From: Oceanirhabdus seepicola
GTDB lineage: Bacteria; Bacillota; Clostridia; Clostridiales; Clostridiaceae
Direction of reading: 5' to 3'
DNA length: 64,000 nucleotides
Assembly (NCBI RefSeq): GCF_023684385.1
Contig: NZ_JAGSOJ010000003.1
Span: forward strand, 248,001-312,000
How positions within the stretch are numbered: position 1 is the first letter of the stretch; every line of letters begins with the position of its first letter. The notes under the pieces were generated by a model. It ran no database searches. It was not told the origin of the DNA and was given only the letters and a program-made list of their open reading frames with translations. The position numbers and the translations under genes were made by a program. Positions 35,301 to 44,057 of this stretch are shown one piece after another.

Positions 35301-35932
35301 TGCAAGCATTAATAGTTAGTGCCGGTGATGAGCCCTCTAATGAACTTTTCTTTAGTGAATATAAACGTGCTGATTTTAAAATAGCTGTTGATGGAGGGAG
35401 TAGAGTGTTTTATAAACACAATTTACTCCCAGATCTTATGTTAGGGGATATGGATTCTTTAGATGATGAGATTGTAAGTTTCTTTGTTTCAAAAGGAGTG
35501 GAGATAAAAAAATATAGACCAGAGAAAGATCTTACTGATACAGCTATAGCTGTTGAATATATAATTAAAGAGAAGTTTGATAAGGCTATTTTGCTAGGGT
35601 GCACAGGCAGTAGATTTGACCACCAATTTGCCAATGTAGTATTACTAAAAAAGATGGTTAATAATAATATTGAAGGTATTATAAAAGATAGCACTAATGA
35701 TATTTTCTTAATTAATAAGAGTAAGTTGTTATATAAAGATAGAAAGTATGTTTCTTTCTTTGCTTTGAATGAGATAGTTACAGGATTGACATTAGAAGGG
35801 TTTAAATATCCATTGAGTTCACATGAACTCTCTAGATATGATGTATTATGTACATCTAATGAAATCATTGAGGCGTGGGGTAAAGTTCACTTCCTTGAGG
35901 GAGAATTAATGTGTATATGTAGTGATGATTAA
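35300..35932 (+). CDS. thiN: thiamine pyrophosphokinase
   Basis: ThiN transfers pyrophosphate from ATP to thiamine to give thiamine diphosphate. The 210 residues contain VDGGSRVFYKHNLLPDLMLGDMDSL, KKYRPEKDLTDTAIAVEY and GCTGSRFDHQFANVVLL, the catalytic and nucleotide motifs of the family, and a beta-rich C-terminal thiamine-binding domain. It is coupled to rpe by a one-base overlap and is the last gene before a perfect palindromic repeat. Confidence 0.94.
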   Translation: MQALIVSAGDEPSNELFFSEYKRADFKIAVDGGSRVFYKHNLLPDLMLGDMDSLDDEIVSFFVSKGVEIKKYRPEKDLTDTAIAVEYIIKEKFDKAILLGCTGSRFDHQFANVVLLKKMVNNNIEGIIKDSTNDIFLINKSKLLYKDRKYVSFFALNEIVTGLTLEGFKYPLSSHELSRYDVLCTSNEIIEAWGKVHFLEGELMCICSDD

Positions 35933-35993
35933 GCATATGAAAATAAATAACAAGTCATAAATTTATGACTTGTTATTTATTTGAATGCACCTT
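35932..35993 (+). repeat. family B palindromic repeat, short copy B1
   Basis: The core at 35941-35982 is a perfect 42-bp palindrome; each 21-base arm contains AAATAAATAACAAGTCAT or its complement. GCATATG on the left and GAATGCAC on the right match the outer ends of the long copies. The variable interior of about 100 bases is missing. Confidence 0.85.
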
Positions 35994-36011
35994 GGAAAAT
36001 TACATGCAAAT

Positions 36012-36043
36012 AATTCCTTAATATGGTATAATGTTAAGGAATT
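36012..36043. promoter_or_regulatory. inverted repeat upstream of spoVM around a TATAAT
   Basis: AATTCCTTAA and TTAAGGAATT are exact reverse complements separated by 12 bases containing GGTATAATG. It sits 23 bases before spoVM. It could be an operator over a -10 element, or a promoter read by a sporulation sigma factor; I cannot decide. Confidence 0.45.
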
Positions 36044-36065
36044 AATATATAGGTGAGTTTAATAA

Positions 36066-36140
36066 ATGAAAATCTTAGCCATTAAGTTACCTAAGTTTCT
36101 ATCTAAGATTGTACAAATTTTTGTAAGAAAGAAATCGTGA
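36066..36140 (+). CDS. spoVM: stage V sporulation protein SpoVM
   Basis: SpoVM is a tiny amphipathic helix that marks the curved forespore membrane and anchors the spore coat base. The 24-residue product MKILAIKLPKFLSKIVQIFV plus RKKS matches the family: the K-LPKFL core with its helix-breaking proline and the hydrophobic/basic face are present. AGGTGAG lies about eight bases before the ATG. Its place between thiN and rpmB is the same as in Bacillus subtilis, which supports the call. The gene is short enough to be missed by standard gene callers. Confidence 0.9.
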   Translation: MKILAIKLPKFLSKIVQIFVRKKS

Positions 36141-36184
36141 CTAAACTGTAGACTATGAAGAAAAAAACAAGCAGAAAACAAACA

Positions 36185-36215
36185 AAAGCACAATACATTG
36201 TATTGTGCTTTCTTT
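36185..36215 (+). terminator. terminator after spoVM
   Basis: AAAGCACAATA pairs perfectly with TATTGTGCTTT around a short loop and is followed by CTTTTG. Confidence 0.8.
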
Positions 36216-36238
36216 TGCAATAAGTACATAAAATCAAA

Positions 36239-36262
36239 AATGCAGATAACTGCATTTTTTCT
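36239..36262. terminator. terminator of rpmB, bidirectional form
   Basis: AAATGCAG pairs with CTGCATTT across ATAA, with a T run on the right and A-rich sequence on the left. It lies just past the rpmB stop and should end that minus-strand transcript. Confidence 0.75.
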
Positions 36263-36272
36263 ATGTTAACTA

Positions 36273-36464
36273 TTAAACTGCACGCTGTACTTTACCAGAA
36301 CGTAAACATCTAGTACACACAGATATTTTCTTAGGTGTGCCATTTACGATAGCCTTAACTTTTTGTACGTTTGGCTTCCAGTTCCTGTTTGATCTACGAT
36401 GTGAGTGAGATAGTTGACCACCGAAAACTACTCCCTTACCGCAACATTCACATTTTCTTGACAT
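36273..36464 (-). CDS. rpmB: ribosomal protein L28
   Basis: L28 is a small 50S protein. The 63-residue product has MSRKCECCGKG, SHSHRRSNRNWKPNVQ and a C-terminal CTRCLRSGKV, so both cysteine pairs of the zinc-binding form are kept. GGAGGTG precedes the ATG. It is transcribed against its neighbours, as is usual for this gene in Firmicutes, with its own promoter and terminator. Confidence 0.97.
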   Translation of the reverse strand: MSRKCECCGKGVVFGGQLSHSHRRSNRNWKPNVQKVKAIVNGTPKKISVCTRCLRSGKVQRAV

Positions 36465-36510
36465 ACCGACACCTCCTCTAAATTACATAAATCAACTTCA
36501 AACAAAAATT

Positions 36511-36540
36511 ATTGTATCATAAATGATGGCACTTTTACAA
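36511..36540 (-). promoter_or_regulatory. promoter of rpmB
   Basis: On the minus strand TTGTAA and TACAAT are separated by 18 bases, about 46 bases before the rpmB start. Confidence 0.5.
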
Positions 36541-36662
36541 GTGTTTTTTACTAGAAAGTTTGATAATTAGAGAAAAAAATAGTAATATAGATTTATTTTC
36601 TTGAATTAAAAGGTAGTATAATATAAAATAACAATAAGGTAGTTCATATAAGGAGGAATAAA

Positions 36663-37013
36663 ATGAAGGGAAATATAAACACAGAACTAGGTAAGATATA
36701 TTACAATGAAGAAGTAATTACTAATATAGCTGGCTTATCTACAATGGAGTGTTATGGAGTTGTTGGTATGGCTTCAAAAAATGCTACTGATGGTATATGG
36801 GAGTTATTAAAAGGAGAAAATCTGAATAAAGGTGTAAAGGTTATATCTAAAGAAGATAAACTCTACATTGAATTATATATCATTGTTGAATATGGAACTA
36901 AAATATCTGTAATTGCAGATAATATAATTAAGACTGTTAAGTATAATATAAACAACTTTACGGGACTTTCAGTTTGTGGAGTTACTGTTAATGTTAAAGG
37001 TGTTAGGGTTTAA
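36663..37013 (+). CDS. yloU: Asp23/Gls24-family protein YloU
   Basis: The 116-residue protein has the Asp23/Gls24 pattern: GKIYYNEEVITNIAGLSTMECYGVVGMASKN near the N-terminus and IELYIIVEYGTKISVIADNI later. The molecular role is not settled; relatives act in envelope stress or as a partner of the fatty-acid kinase that follows. AAGGAGG precedes it. It lies 12 bases before the kinase-like gene, its constant neighbour in Firmicutes. Confidence 0.92.
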   Translation: MKGNINTELGKIYYNEEVITNIAGLSTMECYGVVGMASKNATDGIWELLKGENLNKGVKVISKEDKLYIELYIIVEYGTKISVIADNIIKTVKYNINNFTGLSVCGVTVNVKGVRV

Positions 37014-37025
37014 GGAGGAACTTAA

Positions 37026-38654
37026 ATGCAAAAAATATCTATAGATGGAGCAAAATTCTATTATATGTTGATGAATGCTTCAAATAAACTAGAACAAGAA
37101 AAAGAATATGTAAATTCATTGAATGTTTTTCCAGTGCCTGATGGTGATACTGGAACAAATATGTCGCTCACTTTTAAAGCAGCTGCCCAAGAAATTTCAG
37201 GAATGAGAAATGAGTCAATCAGTGAAATAGCAAAGAAATTTTCTAGAGGGGCATTGATGGGAGCAAGAGGAAATTCAGGAGTTATATTATCTCAGATTTT
37301 CAGAGGATTCTCAAAAGGATTAGAAAATCTACATTATGCTTCTTCTGGAGATATTGCTAATGCAATAATGGAAGGGGCTAATTATGCTTATAAAGCTGTA
37401 ATGCGTCCTACAGAGGGTACAATATTAACGGTAATAAGAGAAGCTGGAGAGTTTGCAATTAAATGTGAGGAAGAAGAAATAGATACACTGCTAGAGAAAG
37501 TTTGTAATTACGCAGAAGAGATACTAAATAAAACACCAGATATGCTACCTGCGCTAAAAGAAGCCAAAGTTGTTGATGCTGGTGGGATGGGTATGTTAAT
37601 CCTTCTTAAAGGTATGTTAGATGTGGTGAAATACGACATAGTAGATGAATTGAAGGATGTTGTTGCAAGAGAACATAAATTTGAAGCTCAAGTTACAGAA
37701 GGTGAGCAACAATTTGGATACTGCACAGAGTTTATTATATTAACTGATAATTACGATTTGGATACTTTAAAAACTCAATTGAGTGAAATAGGTGATTCAA
37801 TAGTAGCAGTTGGTATGGATGATTTTGTTAAAATACATGTTCACACATTAGAACCTGGAAAGGCTCTTAATCTTGGAACTTCTCTTGGTCAACTTACAAA
37901 AATTAAAATTGAAAATATGAGTGAACAACATAAACATACATTGGACATGGAAGAAAATAAAAGTAGTGATGTTGCCTTAGATGAAAATATTGAGACAAAG
38001 AAATATGGGTTTATAGCTGTAGCTAGAGGTGAAGGGTTAACAAATATCTTTAAAGATCTTAATGTTGATCGTGTTATTGAAGGTGGTCAAACAATGAATC
38101 CTAGCACGCAAGATCTAATTGATAGAATTGATGAAATAAATGCAGAAACTATATTTATTTTACCAAATAATAAGAATATCATGATGGCAGCAGAACAAGC
38201 TGTTCACTTAAGTGAAAAGAACATAATAGTTGTTCCAAGTAAAACAATACCAGAAGGAATAGCGGCGTTATCGATTTTTGATGAAAATGGTAGTGGTGAA
38301 GAAAATCTTGAAAGCATGATTGAGACAATCGAAAATGTTAGTACGGGAAGTGTTACATATGCTGTTAAAGATACTGAATCAGATGGAAGAGAGATTAAAG
38401 CTGATGATATACTTGGTATAGTTAATGGGAAGATAGAAATTATCGGAAATGATAATTTGAAAGTTTGTTGCGATATAATTGATGAAATGGTTGACGATTT
38501 TAGTGAACTAATTACAATTTATTATGGTGAAGATTGTAATAAAGAAGATGTAGATAAGATGGTTGAGGAATTAGAAGATAAATATCCAGATATGGATATT
38601 GAAAGTTATGAAGGTAAACAACCATTATATTATTTTATTGTTTCAGTTGAGTAG
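37026..38654 (+). CDS. fakA: fatty acid kinase catalytic subunit FakA (YloV)
   Basis: FakA phosphorylates fatty acids bound to a FakB carrier, feeding exogenous fatty acids into phospholipid synthesis. The 542 residues have an N-terminal DAK2-type nucleotide domain (NVFPVPDGDTGTNMSLTF with metal-binding aspartates, RGALMGARGNSGVILSQ), a middle domain and a C-terminal DegV-like domain. AAGGAGG precedes the ATG. plsX, which acts in the same route, lies about 10 kb downstream. Confidence 0.93.
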   Translation: MQKISIDGAKFYYMLMNASNKLEQEKEYVNSLNVFPVPDGDTGTNMSLTFKAAAQEISGMRNESISEIAKKFSRGALMGARGNSGVILSQIFRGFSKGLENLHYASSGDIANAIMEGANYAYKAVMRPTEGTILTVIREAGEFAIKCEEEEIDTLLEKVCNYAEEILNKTPDMLPALKEAKVVDAGGMGMLILLKGMLDVVKYDIVDELKDVVAREHKFEAQVTEGEQQFGYCTEFIILTDNYDLDTLKTQLSEIGDSIVAVGMDDFVKIHVHTLEPGKALNLGTSLGQLTKIKIENMSEQHKHTLDMEENKSSDVALDENIETKKYGFIAVARGEGLTNIFKDLNVDRVIEGGQTMNPSTQDLIDRIDEINAETIFILPNNKNIMMAAEQAVHLSEKNIIVVPSKTIPEGIAALSIFDENGSGEENLESMIETIENVSTGSVTYAVKDTESDGREIKADDILGIVNGKIEIIGNDNLKVCCDIIDEMVDDFSELITIYYGEDCNKEDVDKMVEELEDKYPDMDIESYEGKQPLYYFIVSVE

Positions 38655-38671
38655 AGCCCTTTAGGGTTCTG
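38654..38671 (+). terminator. terminator-like hairpin before repeat A4 (left copy)
   Basis: AGAGCCCT pairs with AGGGTTCT (one wobble) just after the fakA stop. A near copy at 38857-38872 with a T run lies on the far side of the repeat. Confidence 0.55.
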
Positions 38672-38854
38672 CTCAGGCTGTTTAAAAAGCTCAATCTCGG
38701 CGTCACTAAGGCTCTCTGCGCTGCTCAAGTACTCAATTGTACATTCCGCTGCTCGTTCGCCTAGTTCCTTGATCTTGAACTTTTTAAACAGCCTGAAGTT
38801 TTTAAGATAGTAGTAAGAATGATAACAATATTGTATAACTATTCAACAAGCTTA
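38672..38854 (-). repeat. family A palindromic repeat, copy A4 (reversed)
   Basis: This copy is inverted relative to the others: palindrome first, then the flank (ACAATATTGTATAACT). The arms CAGGCTGTTTAAAAAG (38674-38689) and CTTTTTAAACAGCCTG (38780-38795) match exactly. Its length of 183 bp is close to A1. Confidence 0.85.
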
Positions 38855-38856
38855 GT

Positions 38857-38890
38857 AGAACCTTAGGGTTCTTCTTTGTTATTATTTTAG
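38857..38890 (+). terminator. terminator after repeat A4 (right copy)
   Basis: AGAACC pairs with GGTTCT around TTAG, followed by TCTTTGTTATTATTTT. It is probably the original fakA terminator. From here to 39000 no gene is visible. Confidence 0.5.
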
Positions 38891-39013
38891 GGAATTGAAA
38901 AATTTCTAAAGAGTAAAAAATAATTAGAGAAAAATATAAATGCGAATTGAGAATGGGAAATCTACATTTGTTTTTTAGGCGTACGAAGTGCGCGCTTTAT
39001 TAGGAGTGATATT

Positions 39014-41047
39014 ATGAACCTTACAATGGATATAAAATATCTTAAAGGGGTAGGGCCCAAAATGAAGGAAGAGTTGAATAAAGCTGGTGTTTTTTCTTTT
39101 CTAGATTTACTTCTTTATTTTCCAAGAGATTATGAAAGTGTAGATATATTAAATGATAAAAGCACTTGGATAGAAAATTCAACGGTTATAGTAGAAGGGG
39201 TAGTAAAAAAAATAAATAGAGATTTAAGAATTAGAAATAATATGACTATAACTTCCATTAAACTAGAGAACTCTTGTGGTGAATTTTATTGTAAGTGGTT
39301 CAATATGCCATATATTAAGAATAACTTTAAAATAGGTAGTAAGTATGTTTTAAAAGGGAAGGTTTATAATTTAAAGGGCGATAAAGGATTAAACAATGCG
39401 AAAGTAATTCGTAATTCAAACCTAGATAGTATGAAAGTTGTTTCTAAATATAATTTAAGAGGTAAATTAACCAATACATTTTTGAATAAGATTATAACTG
39501 AACTAGTAAATAATGTGGATATTCAAGAGAATATATCAAAAGAAATCATCAAAAGGTATAATCTTATTTCTTTAAAAGATGCTATTATTAACATACATTG
39601 TCCCCAAGGGAAAGAGATGCTTATAAGAGCTAAGGAAAGATTAAAGTTTCAGGAATTGTTTACTTATTCATTAAAAATATTATCATTGAAGAAGTATTTT
39701 AAATGTGCCAATGGTATACAGTATAAAATTTGTGAAGAGTTATCAATAATTAAAGAGGAACTACCATTTGAACTTACTGGTGCTCAAAGAAGAACTTTAA
39801 GAGAAATACTCTTAGATCAAAAAAATACGTATCCTATGAACAGACTTGTACAAGGAGATGTTGGTAGCGGTAAGACTATAGTTGCAATTATATCCATGCT
39901 TAATGTTGTGAAGAATGGGTATCAAGCTTCTATGATGGCTCCAACAGAGATTCTTGCTAGACAACACTATAATGAGACGTGTGCCCTGTTGAAAAAATTC
40001 GGTATTAACATAGAATTACTTGTTGGAAGTACTACTAAAAAAAACAAGGAAATCATAAAGGAAAAGTTAAAAGAAGGGAAAATTGATATTATTATTGGTA
40101 CACATGCTTTAATTGAAGATAATGTAGAATTCAATAAAGTTGGGTTAGTTGTTACGGATGAGCAACATAGATTTGGTGTGAATCAAAGATGCAGATTATC
40201 TAATAAAGAAGAAAATGTTGATGTACTAGTAATGACTGCCACTCCAATTCCTAGGACATTATCACTTTATCTTTATGGAGATTTGGATGTATCTATAATT
40301 GATGAGCTACCTAAGGGGAGAAAAGAGATAAAAACTAGATACACTGAAAAAAAACAAAGTCAAAAAGCTTACGAATTTGCTCTGAATGAAATTAAAAAGG
40401 GGAGACAGGTATATATTGTATGTCCTTTAGTAGAAGAGAATGAAGAAATGAAGCTCACATCCGTTGAGGAGCATTTTAAAGAATTACAAAAAAATATATT
40501 TAAAGATGTAGAAATTGAAATTCTTCACGGGAAAATGAAAGCTAAAGAAAAAGAACTTGTGATGAATAGGTTTAAGAATGGTGAAATTAAAGCGCTTATT
40601 TCTACTACTGTCATTGAAGTTGGAGTTAATGTTCCAAATGCTACTGTTATGATTATTGAGAATGCAGAAAGATTTGGATTATCCCAATTACATCAATTAA
40701 GAGGAAGAGTGGGAAGAGGGGAGCATCAATCTTATTGTATTTTGGTTCCTGAAGTTAAAAGTGAAGTCACAAGAAGAAGAATGGAAATAATGGTTGAATC
40801 TAATGATGGGTTTTATATATCTGAACAAGATTTGAAAATCAGAGGAACAGGTGAACTTTTTGGAATCAAACAGAGTGGAGAAGATGAACTGTTATTAGCA
40901 AATTTAAGAGAAGATATGAATATACTAAGGGTTGCAAATAAAGAAGCTCAAATGGTGATTGATAGTGAAGATATGGAGCACATCAAAATGAAAAAAGAAA
41001 TATTAAGAAAATTATCGTCATCAAGCAACTATATATGTTACAATTAA
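39014..41047 (+). CDS. recG: ATP-dependent DNA helicase RecG
   Basis: RecG reverses stalled forks and processes branched recombination intermediates. The 677-residue product has an N-terminal wedge (OB-like, about residues 50-150), Walker A VQGDVGSGKTIVA, MAPTEILARQHY, the DEQH box, TATPIPRT, and motifs V/VI including ISTTVIEVGVNVPNATVMIIENAERFGLSQLHQLRGRVGRG. AGGAGTGATATT precedes the ATG. It follows fakA as in other Firmicutes, though a repeat separates them. Confidence 0.96.
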   Translation: MNLTMDIKYLKGVGPKMKEELNKAGVFSFLDLLLYFPRDYESVDILNDKSTWIENSTVIVEGVVKKINRDLRIRNNMTITSIKLENSCGEFYCKWFNMPYIKNNFKIGSKYVLKGKVYNLKGDKGLNNAKVIRNSNLDSMKVVSKYNLRGKLTNTFLNKIITELVNNVDIQENISKEIIKRYNLISLKDAIINIHCPQGKEMLIRAKERLKFQELFTYSLKILSLKKYFKCANGIQYKICEELSIIKEELPFELTGAQRRTLREILLDQKNTYPMNRLVQGDVGSGKTIVAIISMLNVVKNGYQASMMAPTEILARQHYNETCALLKKFGINIELLVGSTTKKNKEIIKEKLKEGKIDIIIGTHALIEDNVEFNKVGLVVTDEQHRFGVNQRCRLSNKEENVDVLVMTATPIPRTLSLYLYGDLDVSIIDELPKGRKEIKTRYTEKKQSQKAYEFALNEIKKGRQVYIVCPLVEENEEMKLTSVEEHFKELQKNIFKDVEIEILHGKMKAKEKELVMNRFKNGEIKALISTTVIEVGVNVPNATVMIIENAERFGLSQLHQLRGRVGRGEHQSYCILVPEVKSEVTRRRMEIMVESNDGFYISEQDLKIRGTGELFGIKQSGEDELLLANLREDMNILRVANKEAQMVIDSEDMEHIKMKKEILRKLSSSSNYICYN

Positions 41048-41110
41048 TAAAAATATGAAAATATTTAACAATATTTTGTAAAAACGAACAGAATATGATA
41101 AAATAATTTA

Positions 41111-41257
41111 TGCGTATGAAAATAAATAACGAGTCAAAGGTGCGACGGAAATTTTGTGGCATAGGGTGTGTTGGGGCTGATAGTTGTTCTGTCGGTGGGT
41201 TATAAGGATGAAGTATACAATGCAGACCTATGAATAGTTAGTATTTGAATATGCATT
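41111..41257 (+). repeat. family B palindromic repeat, long copy B2
   Basis: It begins GCGTATGAAAATAAATAAC and ends GTATTTGAATATGCATTAA. The interior has the family's TGCGACGGA block and a hairpin CTGATAG/CTGTCGG in which wobble pairs keep the stem. It fills most of the gap between recG and rsmD. Confidence 0.8.
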
Positions 41258-41284
41258 AAGAAAACTTTAAGATGAGGTGTTGGA

Positions 41285-41842
41285 ATGAGAATTATTTCAG
41301 GTAAGGCAAAGGGAAGGAAAATTCTTGCCCCTGCAACTATGGTTACTAGACCAACTTTAGATAGAATTAAAGAGGCAATTTTTAATATTTTATATGATAA
41401 ATCTATAGATGCTAATGTTGTAGATGTTTTTTCTGGAACAGGTAGCTTAGGTTTAGAAGCAGCAAGTAGAGGCGCAAAGAAATGCTACCTTTTTGATAGA
41501 GATGATGAAACTTTTTCAAGATTAGAGCAAAATGTTAAAAATTTGAAGTTTGAAGATGTATGCACTCCTATTAAAGGCGATTCATACAAAAGTTTAGAAA
41601 TGTTAGCTAAAAGAGGAGAAAAGTTTGATATCATATTCATAGACCCTCCATACGCTAAAGAAATGATTCCTAAGGCTATTGAGATAGTTACTAATGAGAA
41701 AGCGCTAAAAGACGATGGGATAATAGTATGTAAAATCGATAGTGGTGAGGATATTTATGAAGGGAATCAAGAGATAATACTTACTGAGAAAAGAAAGTAT
41801 GGTAATACAACTGTTCTTTTCTATGAATATACGGAGGAATAA
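41285..41842 (+). CDS. rsmD: 16S rRNA (guanine-966 N2)-methyltransferase RsmD
   Basis: RsmD methylates G966 of 16S rRNA. The 185 residues have MRIISGKAKGRKILAPA, TRPTLDRIKEAIFNIL, the SAM site VVDVFSGTGSLGLEAASRGA and the catalytic DPPYA. GAGGTGTTGG precedes the ATG. It is one base from coaD. Confidence 0.95.
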   Translation: MRIISGKAKGRKILAPATMVTRPTLDRIKEAIFNILYDKSIDANVVDVFSGTGSLGLEAASRGAKKCYLFDRDDETFSRLEQNVKNLKFEDVCTPIKGDSYKSLEMLAKRGEKFDIIFIDPPYAKEMIPKAIEIVTNEKALKDDGIIVCKIDSGEDIYEGNQEIILTEKRKYGNTTVLFYEYTEE

Positions 41843-41843
41843 T

Positions 41844-42323
41844 ATGAGAACTGCAGTATTTACTGGAAGTTTTGATCCAATAACTTTAGGTCATTGTGAT
41901 ATTATTGAACGCGGAAGTAAGATATTTGACAAAATTATTGTTTTAGTAATGGTAAACCCTGATAAAAAAGGATTATTTGAACTTGAAGAACGTGTTGCCT
42001 TAATAAAGAAAACTGTATGTAATTTAGAAAATGTTGAAGTGGACTCATATTGGGGGCTGCTCGTTGATTATATGAAAGAAAGGAATTATAATATAATCAT
42101 CAAGGGACTTAGAAATACTATTGATTTTAACTATGAATATGATATGGAATCAGCAAATAAAAAATTATATTCAGATGTAGAAACGGTGTTTTTGATGAGT
42201 GATAGAAATAAAGGTTATATTAGCTCGTCTATGGTTAAACAAATAGCTAAATTTGGTGGGGAATTAAAAGGTTGTGTTAGTGAAGAAGTTGAGTGCGCTA
42301 TTTTAGAAAAGATGAAATTATAA
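41844..42323 (+). CDS. coaD: phosphopantetheine adenylyltransferase
   Basis: CoaD makes dephospho-coenzyme A from phosphopantetheine and ATP. From the ATG at 41844 (CGGAGGAAT upstream) it is 159 residues, the usual size. TAVFTGSFDPITLGHCDII has the HxGH-type nucleotidyltransferase motif, IIKGLRNTIDFNYEYDM binds substrate, and ISSSMVKQIAKFGG closes the site. The frame stays open from 41799 but that part overlaps rsmD. Confidence 0.96.
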   Translation: MRTAVFTGSFDPITLGHCDIIERGSKIFDKIIVLVMVNPDKKGLFELEERVALIKKTVCNLENVEVDSYWGLLVDYMKERNYNIIIKGLRNTIDFNYEYDMESANKKLYSDVETVFLMSDRNKGYISSSMVKQIAKFGGELKGCVSEEVECAILEKMKL

Positions 42324-42335
42324 GGGGTGAGTAAT

Positions 42336-42860
42336 ATGAAGATTGTTGAGTATTTAGAATGTATGCAAGATCTTATTGAAAATGCGTCCAAAGTTCCTAT
42401 GACAAATAAGATAATGATAGATAAGGAAGAGATGTTAAGTTTAATAGAGCAGATATACAACTATCTTCCTGAGGAATTTAAGAAAGCCCAATGGATAGTT
42501 CATGAAAAAGAGAGAATCTTAAAAGATGCAACGGAACAAGCTGAAAAGATTAAACAAGAAAGCTATGAGTATCATAGAAAAAGATTGAAAAATCACGATT
42601 TGGTTAAAGAAGCAAAATTGAAAACTGAAGCCATGTTATCTAAAGCAGAAAGAAGTGCAGCGGTTATTACAACTGAAGCTACTGACTATGCTGGGGAAAT
42701 ATTACATAATGTTGAAAGTGATGTGTCAGAAATTAAACAAAGGTTGATTGATGATATAAAAGATGATGTAAATAAGAGTCTAAATGATATAGATAAAAAA
42801 ATGAATGATGTTATAAATAAGTTAAAAGAAAACCAAGAGGAGCTTAGGGGAATGAATTAG
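42336..42860 (+). CDS. coiled-coil protein of unknown function
   Basis: The 174-residue protein starts at the ATG at 42336 behind AAGGGGTGA. It begins KIVEYLECMQDLIENASKVP, then from about residue 50 is almost continuously helical and charged, resembling ATP-synthase-b or DivIVA-like coiled coils. It has no membrane segment. Similar proteins follow coaD in many clostridia, but I know no function. It converges on ylbJ; the two genes overlap by four bases within a shared terminator. Confidence 0.75.
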   Translation: MKIVEYLECMQDLIENASKVPMTNKIMIDKEEMLSLIEQIYNYLPEEFKKAQWIVHEKERILKDATEQAEKIKQESYEYHRKRLKNHDLVKEAKLKTEAMLSKAERSAAVITTEATDYAGEILHNVESDVSEIKQRLIDDIKDDVNKSLNDIDKKMNDVINKLKENQEELRGMN

Positions 42861-42873
42861 CTCCTCTTTTTTT
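42836..42873. terminator. shared terminator of the coiled-coil gene and ylbJ
   Basis: AGAGGAGCT pairs with AGCTCCTCT and TTTTTT follows on the plus strand. Both stop codons lie within the stem region. Confidence 0.8.
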
Positions 42874-43993
42874 GTGCAAAGAAACTGAAAATAAAAGAAA
42901 TTATAAGTGTGAAATATGAAATAATATATATGACACTAAGTGATTTTAGTTCGTTTTTATGAAGTGTGGAAACCATTAATGATGAAAAATCAGTAATAGA
43001 GATAAAAAGAATAAATACACTTATAAGACAAGATGAAATAACGCCTTGTAATATTTTAGCCCCAAAATACTTTTTAAAAGATAAGTTTACATTATAAACT
43101 AATGAGTAAACTTGAGAGAATATTGAGAGTCCGCTAAAAGATATCAGGAAGCTTATTAGAATTAATTTAACTAAAAGAGAGGTGTCTGTCTCTGAAATCA
43201 TTGTAATTCCATTAGTGATTTCAATAATACCAAATAACATCTTTCCAATTAGCGAATTAAAATCAGGGAATAAATTTAAAATATAGTGGTTCAGATATTC
43301 AATGATTACGGAAAAAAAAGTTATATAAGCACAAACTAACAAGGAAGTATTGAGAGCGCCTTCGATACTCTGTTTAATCGCATTTCCTACATTCACTTTT
43401 GTTGTTTTTATATTGTTTAAACTAGTAAATGAATATGCTTTTTTTGATGAGAATATGTACCCGGTTATATAGCATGAGATAATGTTTATAAAAAATAATA
43501 TGTACCCAAGTTTGATGTTTTTTAGGAGTACTGCACCAACTATTCCAATTACAAATAAAGGGCTGGCATTAGAAGCTACAATTAAAGTTGTTGTTGCATT
43601 GTCATAATTCAAATGATTTTCTTTACTCAAAATACCTGTGTATTTAGCTCCTAAAGGGAAACCGCAAATTAGACTGACAATCAAAGGGAAACTTGCAGTT
43701 GGAGGAAGATTAAGTGGTTTACAAAGTACTTTGCCAAATATTCTGGAGTAAACATTTATACCGTTAAAACTTAAAATTAAGCCTGTAATTACTGTGAATG
43801 GAAACAGTGATGGAAATACTGAATTATAAAAAAGTTTTACTCCCTGATGTGCTGATGAGATACAAAGTTTTGGATTCAATAAAATCAAGATAAGTGTAAT
43901 TGTTAAAAGAAATATAACAATATTCAAGAATTTGTTTTTAGTTTTTAAAAAGATAAATCCTGTAACTAAAATTAAAATTAATACTATTATCAT
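42857..43993 (-). CDS. ylbJ: sporulation integral membrane protein YlbJ
   Basis: YlbJ is needed for spore cortex formation in Bacillus. The 378-residue product is a multi-pass membrane protein with about eight to ten hydrophobic segments and the family regions SVFPSLFPFTVITGL and SLICGFPLGAKYTGILSKE, plus NASPLFVIG. Its presence supports a spore-former. AAGGAGTG precedes the ATG. It follows tmcAL on the same strand with a 64-base gap. Confidence 0.9.
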   Translation of the reverse strand: MIIVLILILVTGFIFLKTKNKFLNIVIFLLTITLILILLNPKLCISSAHQGVKLFYNSVFPSLFPFTVITGLILSFNGINVYSRIFGKVLCKPLNLPPTASFPLIVSLICGFPLGAKYTGILSKENHLNYDNATTTLIVASNASPLFVIGIVGAVLLKNIKLGYILFFINIISCYITGYIFSSKKAYSFTSLNNIKTTKVNVGNAIKQSIEGALNTSLLVCAYITFFSVIIEYLNHYILNLFPDFNSLIGKMLFGIIEITNGITMISETDTSLLVKLILISFLISFSGLSIFSQVYSLVYNVNLSFKKYFGAKILQGVISSCLISVFILFISITDFSSLMVSTLHKNELKSLSVIYIISYFTLIISFIFSFFAQKKRS

Positions 43994-44057
43994 GTTAACA
44001 CTCCTTAAGAATTATAGTATTAAATATATTTTATTTACAGGAATTATATTACAGTAA

